A DNA stretch of 54,678 nucleotides from an uncultured Bacteroidota bacterium (lineage in GTDB: Bacteria > Bacteroidota > Bacteroidia > Bacteroidales > F082). The notes beneath the pieces are model-generated. The model was not told the origin of the DNA and did not search any database. It saw nothing but the letters and a program-made list of their open reading frames with translations. Positions 49,758 through 54,678 of this stretch are shown here, piece by piece (the stretch's first letter is position 1; each line of letters starts with the position of its first letter). The stretch spans positions 1-54,678 of the forward strand of contig CAJXKB010000009.1 in assembly GCA_913055825.1 (NCBI GenBank), read 5' to 3'. Position numbers and translations under genes: made by a program.

Positions 49758-49777
49758 AACTTTTTTTATTTTTTCGG

Positions 49778-52700
49778 TTAAAACTGGAGATTAATACCTA
49801 ATACATAAGTAGTTGGCCTTGGATAAATATTATTATCAATACCGTTACTTACTTCGGGGTCAAGTCCTGTGTAATTGGTAATAACAAAGGCATTGTTTAT
49901 CGTAAACGACAAACGCAGGTTAATTGGAGTTTTGTCCTGGTTCACTTTGTTCAGGTTACGGAAAACATAACTTAGAGCCATATTGTCCATTCTAAAAAAT
50001 GAAGCATTCTGGATATAATAGTCAGATAAATACTGAGGATTAACGAAACCAGATTTGGCTGCATCGGTACTAATATTAGCAATGTAGGGGCCTTCAGGAT
50101 GATATAAGTACCTGAACACACCTATATTGGAACTTACGTTGTTGTAAACATAGTTGTTAAAATTTGCCCTTCCTGAGAAAGAGAAATCCCAGTTTTTAAT
50201 TTGAAGATCGGAAGAAATGCCAAAGAAAAAGTTGGCAGCAGGATCTTTGTAATGATACCTGTCGGCATTGGTAATTTGGCCATCACCATTACGGTCAACA
50301 TAAAGGCCTTCGATGGGTTTGCCATCCTGGGCATAAACCTGCTGATAAACGAAAAATGAATTGGCAGGATAACCTACACTGTGAATTTGGATGTTGTTGC
50401 CTACACCGCCCGAAATGCCACCGGTTTCAACACCAAGATAATTGGGATCGTTAGAAGCCGTCAGGCGCGTAATTTTGTTCTTGTTGTATGAACCATTGAA
50501 ACCGATTGACCATGTGGTATTTTTGGTTGAAACTGCACGTCCATAAATAGAAAATTCAAGACCTCTGTTCTCCAAATCACCAACATTGGATAAAAGGTAA
50601 TTGGTGAGGTTGGCCCCTGCGGGTACCGGAATGAAGTTCAGCAAATCTTTGGTTTTTCTGTAATACACGTCAATTGAACCGTAGATACGATCCTGCAAAA
50701 AACCGTAATCGACACCGACATTATAAGTGGTAGTTTCTTCCCACTTGATATTGGCATCATAACCTTCGGGACGAAGTGTAAGATAAAAAACATTGCCCAA
50801 CTGGTAAGCCGCATTGTTTTGACTGTATGTGTAACGCGGCAAGTAGGGATAGTCGCCCTTGTTGATATCCTGTTGACCGGTTATACCATACCCCAGTCTG
50901 AGTTTTAATTGTGAGAAAGTGTTGCTGTTTTTCATCCAGGGCTCATTCATCATTTGCCATGCAAATGCCACAGAAGGGAACAAGCCCCAACGGGTATCCG
51001 GTGAAAAACGAGAAGTTCCGTCATCTCTTAAAGTAAAGGTCAGTAAATATTTATCTTTGTAAGAATAATTAAATCTGCCAAAGAAAGAAACGAGGTAGTT
51101 TTCGGTGGGATTATTGATGGTGTCGAGATCCCTTGTATGACTGTAATTGCCATTTTCCGAGTAATCTTTTCTCCAGAAATGTTGCCACGAATAACCAATC
51201 ATCGTGTTAAAACGACTATGGATTTTCTTAACGTTCTTATCATAGTTAAAGTAGAAATCCAATAAATCGTTTTTCTTCTGCTGTGTATAGTTGTTATATA
51301 TACCACCGCCATAAACCGGATCATATGTCCACGAAGCATATTCGGGAACGATTAATGATCCTGTACTTTTAGAATGATCATAAGCTAAATTCAAGTGGGC
51401 ACTTAGCTCGGGCAAACCATGGAATTTGTAATCCAGCTTTAAATTTCCAATCAAACCGTTTACGTTAGAATGGTCATCGGTAAGGTTGAGCAGGGCAACT
51501 GGGTTAACAGCCCCTAAACTAACGGGAGAACCGTTGGCCTGTGTACGTGTAAAATATCCACCGTAATTAGTGGTTGTAGAGTCAGGTGTCCCGTCAGGAT
51601 GGTTGTAATAAACGGTATAGTTTGAATTAGATTTTACCGGTTGGGTAGGATCAAATTGAGTGGCTGCACCAATGGCACCCCTATTGGCAAAATGATTGTT
51701 TACAAAAGTACCTTTTACATTTAACGTTACCTTTAAATGATTTTTAAAGAAACTTGGATTTAACGAAGTCGATAATGTGGTACGTTTCAGATTGTCGGTT
51801 TTCAATATACCGCTTTGGTCAGAATAACCGGCAGAAAAACGATAAGGTAGGTATTTTGAACCGCCCGATGCGCTAATAAAATGATCCATCCCGAATGAAT
51901 TCCTGAAAATTTCACTTTGCCAGTCTGTTTGACTATTGCCAAGTAATTTTAAAACATTATCCTGTCCGGCATATCGTTGTTCCATAAGGTCTTTATATGC
52001 TTTTGCACCATACACATTTACCTTTCTTGGAGCGGTATAAAAAGAGAAATTACCATTATAATCCAGTTTGATTTTCTGGTTAGTTTTTCCTCTTTTGGTA
52101 GTGATAATAATAACCCCGTTGGATGCCCTTGATCCGTAAATAGCTGTTGCCGAAGCGTCTTTCAAAACGGTAAATGTGGCAATATCGTTAGGGTTAATAC
52201 TGTTCAAAGGGTTCCTCATACCGGCAATGCCGTTATTATCCAAGGGAACACCATCCACCACAATCAAAGGATCGTTGCTGGCCGATAAGGATGAACCACC
52301 ACGGATACGAATGGTAGCACCGCTTCCTGGGGCACCGCCATCACTTGTAATTTGAACCCCGGCTACTTTTCCTGCCAATAAGTCGGTAGGCGAAGTAATT
52401 GCCCCTTTATTGAATTTTTTGGAGCTGATAGCCGTTACCGAACCGGTAGCATCTTTTTTCTTTTCCACACCATAACCAATCACTACCAGTTCATTTAAAT
52501 TGGCAGCGGTCGGTTTTAATTGAATGTTGAGCGTAGTGTTTGCCCTGACTTGTTTTTCCTGGCTCTGGTAACCAATGTATGAAAATACAAGCGTGGCTCT
52601 TCCGTTAACCTGAATGGAATATTTTCCATCCAGATCAGTTACGGTACCTGTAGTTGTCCCTTTTACCTGGACGGTTGCTCCGGGTAGCGGGGTGCCATTC

Positions 52701-52813
52701 GATGCGTCAACAATGGTACCTTTTACAAGGCCATTCTGCGCAAAGACAGTTGAAACTCCCATAAATAATAGCAGTGTCAACATAATGAGTTTAGAAAACA
52801 ATTTTCTCATCAT
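49778..52813 (-). CDS. SusC/RagA TonB-linked outer-membrane transporter
   Basis: A TonB-dependent barrel importing oligosaccharides captured by SusD. After the signal peptide (FMGVSTVFAQ) comes a carboxypeptidase-regulatory-like domain (VKGTIVDASNGTPLPGATV). The plug follows (VVIGYGVEKKKDATGSV, IRIRGGSSL, PLIVVDGVPLDNN), then a large beta barrel ending in a C-terminal aromatic (GINLQF). I place the start at 52813 (MMRKLFSKL); an upstream ATG at 52861 would add 16 polar residues before the signal. First gene of the susC-susD-susE operon. Confidence 0.95.
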   Translation of the reverse strand: MMRKLFSKLIMLTLLLFMGVSTVFAQNGLVKGTIVDASNGTPLPGATVQVKGTTTGTVTDLDGKYSIQVNGRATLVFSYIGYQSQEKQVRANTTLNIQLKPTAANLNELVVIGYGVEKKKDATGSVTAISSKKFNKGAITSPTDLLAGKVAGVQITSDGGAPGSGATIRIRGGSSLSASNDPLIVVDGVPLDNNGIAGMRNPLNSINPNDIATFTVLKDASATAIYGSRASNGVIIITTKRGKTNQKIKLDYNGNFSFYTAPRKVNVYGAKAYKDLMEQRYAGQDNVLKLLGNSQTDWQSEIFRNSFGMDHFISASGGSKYLPYRFSAGYSDQSGILKTDNLKRTTLSTSLNPSFFKNHLKVTLNVKGTFVNNHFANRGAIGAATQFDPTQPVKSNSNYTVYYNHPDGTPDSTTTNYGGYFTRTQANGSPVSLGAVNPVALLNLTDDHSNVNGLIGNLKLDYKFHGLPELSAHLNLAYDHSKSTGSLIVPEYASWTYDPVYGGGIYNNYTQQKKNDLLDFYFNYDKNVKKIHSRFNTMIGYSWQHFWRKDYSENGNYSHTRDLDTINNPTENYLVSFFGRFNYSYKDKYLLTFTLRDDGTSRFSPDTRWGLFPSVAFAWQMMNEPWMKNSNTFSQLKLRLGYGITGQQDINKGDYPYLPRYTYSQNNAAYQLGNVFYLTLRPEGYDANIKWEETTTYNVGVDYGFLQDRIYGSIDVYYRKTKDLLNFIPVPAGANLTNYLLSNVGDLENRGLEFSIYGRAVSTKNTTWSIGFNGSYNKNKITRLTASNDPNYLGVETGGISGGVGNNIQIHSVGYPANSFFVYQQVYAQDGKPIEGLYVDRNGDGQITNADRYHYKDPAANFFFGISSDLQIKNWDFSFSGRANFNNYVYNNVSSNIGVFRYLYHPEGPYIANISTDAAKSGFVNPQYLSDYYIQNASFFRMDNMALSYVFRNLNKVNQDKTPINLRLSFTINNAFVITNYTGLDPEVSNGIDNNIYPRPTTYVLGINLQF

Positions 52814-53159
52814 AACGTAGTTGTTTAAATAATACTTATTTGGATTGTAATTTTTCTGCACTTAAAATAAGGGCAATGATTTTTTTTACCGGTAACCAGT
52901 AGCGTCATCTTGTTTTTTAGGATGCCCGTTTTGATGTTAAAGGTTTTGTCCATCACCACAAATTTTAAGCTGTGCGAATATACGTATAATTTGACCTTAG
53001 TGTATTTTAACTTTTTTTTGCATTTACTACCTTAATTCCTAAGGTAATACTTAGTGTTTGTCAGTATGTATGTAAGTTTGTGATTTTCAATCCAACAGAT
53101 TAACAATAAATTAATAGGTAAAATTAACAAATATGTGAGAATATTTTTATGTTTTATTT

Positions 53160-53175
53160 ACGCAAACGTTTGAAT
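53160..53175. promoter_or_regulatory. LacI-family operator-like site 1
   Basis: ACGCAAACGTTTGAAT has the central CG and the 10-bp palindrome CAAACGTTTG typical of LacI/GalR/PurR operators. It lies about 350 bases upstream of susC. Confidence 0.45.
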
Positions 53176-53404
53176 TTTGAGTTTTTTCAATGTCTGTAAC
53201 AAATTAAGCTAATAAGTTATTTAAAATTATGATTGGAAGAGAAAAAAGGTTAAAACAACTCGCCCGAGCTTTCCAAAGTGCTCTTGTTTTGCATCAAAAA
53301 TAATTTAAAAATGTGTTTATGGGAAAAAACCAGGATATTTTGGAACAAAATCCTGTTGCTAAAAGCAAGTTTACTTCCTTTGATGGACTTTAGCGTTAAA
53401 AGTC

Positions 53405-53416
53405 GCAAACGATTGC
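53405..53416. promoter_or_regulatory. LacI-family operator-like site 2
   Basis: GCAAACGATTGC has the same central CG and half sites as site 1, with one mismatch between arms. The two sites are about 240 bases apart in the same intergenic region, which could allow looping. Confidence 0.4.
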
Positions 53417-53606
53417 AATATGCCATACGCGCACAAAGAAAACAAGATGAGGCTGTACTTTGCTATATTTCAGTATTATTAACATATTAAAAGGCCTTTT
53501 TTGCCCTACTTTTGCAAAATGATATTTAATTTTTTGTTCCAGATTTATACTTAAAAAGTATGGACGCATAAATTATGTTAAACAAATGTTAAAATTTATT
53601 TACCTG

Positions 53607-53638
53607 TTTGATTTTAAGCATAAAATGTGTTAGATTTG
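53607..53638 (+). promoter_or_regulatory. Promoter of the T9SS starch-binding gene
   Basis: TTTG at 53607-53610 and TAGATTTG at 53631-53638 are separated by 20 bases, a complete Bacteroidota -33/-7 promoter. The leader to the ATG is about 55 bases. Confidence 0.6.
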
Positions 53639-53698
53639 CGAATTAACAGTAATTGACAATTAAAAATTATTTATTTATTTATTTAAAATTTTATTATT

Positions 53699-54670
53699 AT
53701 GAAAAAAATTCTACTTAGTGTGCTTGCTCTCTTTTTGTCAGCAGGCTTATTTGCACAAACCGGAAATGTCACGTTTTCGGTAAACATGAAGGCAGACACT
53801 GCCTTTAATCCTAAGGTGGACAGTGTTTTTGTCACCGGAGATTTTGCCGGATGGACACAACCAGGCACGGATACTGCATTAATGATGATACCTAATAGTG
53901 ACTCAACTTCTTACAGCTTAACTGTTGATAGCGTTGCTAATGGGGTGATCCAATACAAATATTTTATTATAAATAATGGCCCCGACTGGAATCAGGGAGA
54001 ATGGGGTGGTGATCCTAACCGTCGTGCTTTTGTGAATGGGGATGTTACCTTGGATAATACCTGGGCAAACAAACCTTTCCAGGTTACGTTTAACGTAGAC
54101 GTTACGGCTATCAAGGATAGCATTGTAAGTTCAAAAGCTGCCGTTTACCTTGCCGGAGACTTTAAAAACGGATCAGTATGGGCTATGCCCGGATCATTTG
54201 CCCCGCTGCAACTTACCCCCAACAGCGATACAACACAGTTCAGCCTGACTTTGTGGCTTTACAAAGGAGAAATTCAGTATAAAAACTTCCTTGTTTTCGA
54301 TAGTACAGCGAGCTGGAGCTATGGAGAATGGGACGGGGGTGACAACAGAGTTGATACGCTCATGATGACGGATACATTAAACACCGTTTGGGGAGATTTG
54401 GGATTTACCGGCATTCCGACAAACAATGCAGTACAACCCAACTTTAGTTTTTCTCCTAACCCTGTCCATGATGTACTTTACATCAACAACCTGGAAAATG
54501 CCAGCCGCATCGATATTTTCAATATGGTCGGACAAAAAGTTCGCGAAATTCGTAATATTGACAGGAAAAAGCTTACCATCCAAACCGGAGATTTGAACAA
54601 GGGTGTTTATGTTATTTCCGCCTATGGCAAGAACAGTGTGTTAAAATCCATGAAGTTTATTAAACAATAG
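53699..54670 (+). CDS. T9SS-secreted protein with two starch-binding-like domains
   Basis: A 323-residue exported protein with a signal peptide (FLSAGLFAQ). Two repeated beta domains follow, about residues 22-120 (VTFSVNMKAD, VTGDFAGW, YKYFIINNGPDW) and 123-235 (VTFNVDVTA, LAGDFKNG, YKNFLVFDSTASW). They resemble CBM20/CBM48-like starch-binding folds, with aromatic residues placed to bind glucan. The last 75 residues are a type A type IX sorting domain (FSPNPVHDVLYI; GVYVISAYG), so the protein is exported by T9SS and released or anchored. It is divergent from the sus operon and probably part of the same glucan-scavenging locus. Confidence 0.85.
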   Translation: MKKILLSVLALFLSAGLFAQTGNVTFSVNMKADTAFNPKVDSVFVTGDFAGWTQPGTDTALMMIPNSDSTSYSLTVDSVANGVIQYKYFIINNGPDWNQGEWGGDPNRRAFVNGDVTLDNTWANKPFQVTFNVDVTAIKDSIVSSKAAVYLAGDFKNGSVWAMPGSFAPLQLTPNSDTTQFSLTLWLYKGEIQYKNFLVFDSTASWSYGEWDGGDNRVDTLMMTDTLNTVWGDLGFTGIPTNNAVQPNFSFSPNPVHDVLYINNLENASRIDIFNMVGQKVREIRNIDRKKLTIQTGDLNKGVYVISAYGKNSVLKSMKFIKQ

Positions 54671-54678
54671 GATGGCGA

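Larger units (their letters stand above)
52814..53698. other. Long divergent intergenic region upstream of susC
   Basis: A stretch of 885 bases between the divergent susC and the T9SS starch-binding gene. I find no convincing gene; a 70-codon frame at 53278-53490 lacks protein-like features. It contains two LacI-type operator-like sites and the promoter of the plus-strand gene. The remainder is AT-rich with no repeats noticed. Confidence 0.6.

Noticed and set aside
53278-53490. 70-codon plus-strand frame in the sus intergenic region
   Set aside because: It has no recognisable motif or promoter and lies in AT-rich regulatory DNA containing an operator-like site.
1-54678. CRISPR arrays, rRNA genes, complete insertion sequences and prophage genes
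   Set aside because: I looked for regularly spaced repeats, rRNA-like conserved segments, transposase motifs and phage structural genes and saw none.

Overview
The window is a piece of a Bacteroidota chromosome, most likely from an anaerobic or facultative Bacteroidales/Marinilabiliales-type organism. This rests on the Bacteroidota-type promoter motif TAnnTTTG in front of many genes, a SusC/SusD/SusE glycan-uptake operon, a type IX secretion tail, DUF4271 and DUF4296 proteins, a GH3-family protein and the order of the housekeeping genes. Start codons, promoters and family names were assigned by reading; nothing was searched against a database.

Layout. 1-4 kb: a broken-looking Old Yellow Enzyme fragment, an O-methyltransferase, a palindromic GC-rich intergenic element, and a sulfide:quinone-oxidoreductase-like flavoprotein followed by a 54-residue protein. 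4-19.3 kb: housekeeping genes (pssA, lptB, kdsD, recQ, era, der, hslR, purA, fur, an RSH alarmone enzyme), an initiator tRNA, and a two-gene small-protein operon behind a candidate sigma-54 promoter. 19.4-25.4 kb: an eleven-gene bacterial microcompartment (BMC) operon on the minus strand. 25.5-28 kb: yebC, a FISUMP lipoprotein and a HigBA toxin-antitoxin pair. 28.1-31.4 kb: pta, a 3-hydroxyacyl-CoA dehydrogenase gene and ackA. 31.4-41.6 kb: heme, isoprenoid, Kdo, nucleoside, tRNA and pyrimidine genes. 41.7-44.5 kb: a mercury-resistance operon under an ArsR-type repressor with a perfect 24-bp palindromic operator. 44.5-54.7 kb: a starch or alpha-glucan utilisation locus (susC, an unusual susD, susE, a GH13 enzyme, and a divergent T9SS-secreted starch-binding protein).

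The most notable system is the BMC. It encodes two near-identical hexamer proteins (BMC-H), a CsoS1D-like tandem trimer protein, a second tandem trimer protein, four pentamer proteins (BMC-P) in two tandem pairs, an acylating aldehyde dehydrogenase, an RpiB-like isomerase and deoxyribose-phosphate aldolase (DeoC). This content matches what I remember as the sugar-phosphate-utilising (SPU) BMC class. The simplest pathway is deoxyribose-5-phosphate to glyceraldehyde-3-phosphate plus acetaldehyde, acetaldehyde to acetyl-CoA inside the shell, then acetyl-phosphate, acetate and ATP through Pta and AckA encoded about 3 kb upstream. The aldolase and the dehydrogenase begin with closely similar amphipathic helices that look like one shared encapsulation signal. 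The RpiB-like enzyme has lost the usual catalytic Cys and Thr. The operon lacks PduL, an alcohol dehydrogenase and a regulator.

Other points of interest are the insertion of two SusE-like starch-binding modules into SusD, an RSH enzyme whose synthetase domain looks inactive beside an intact hydrolase, and an alkyltransferase-like protein without the alkyl-acceptor cysteine.
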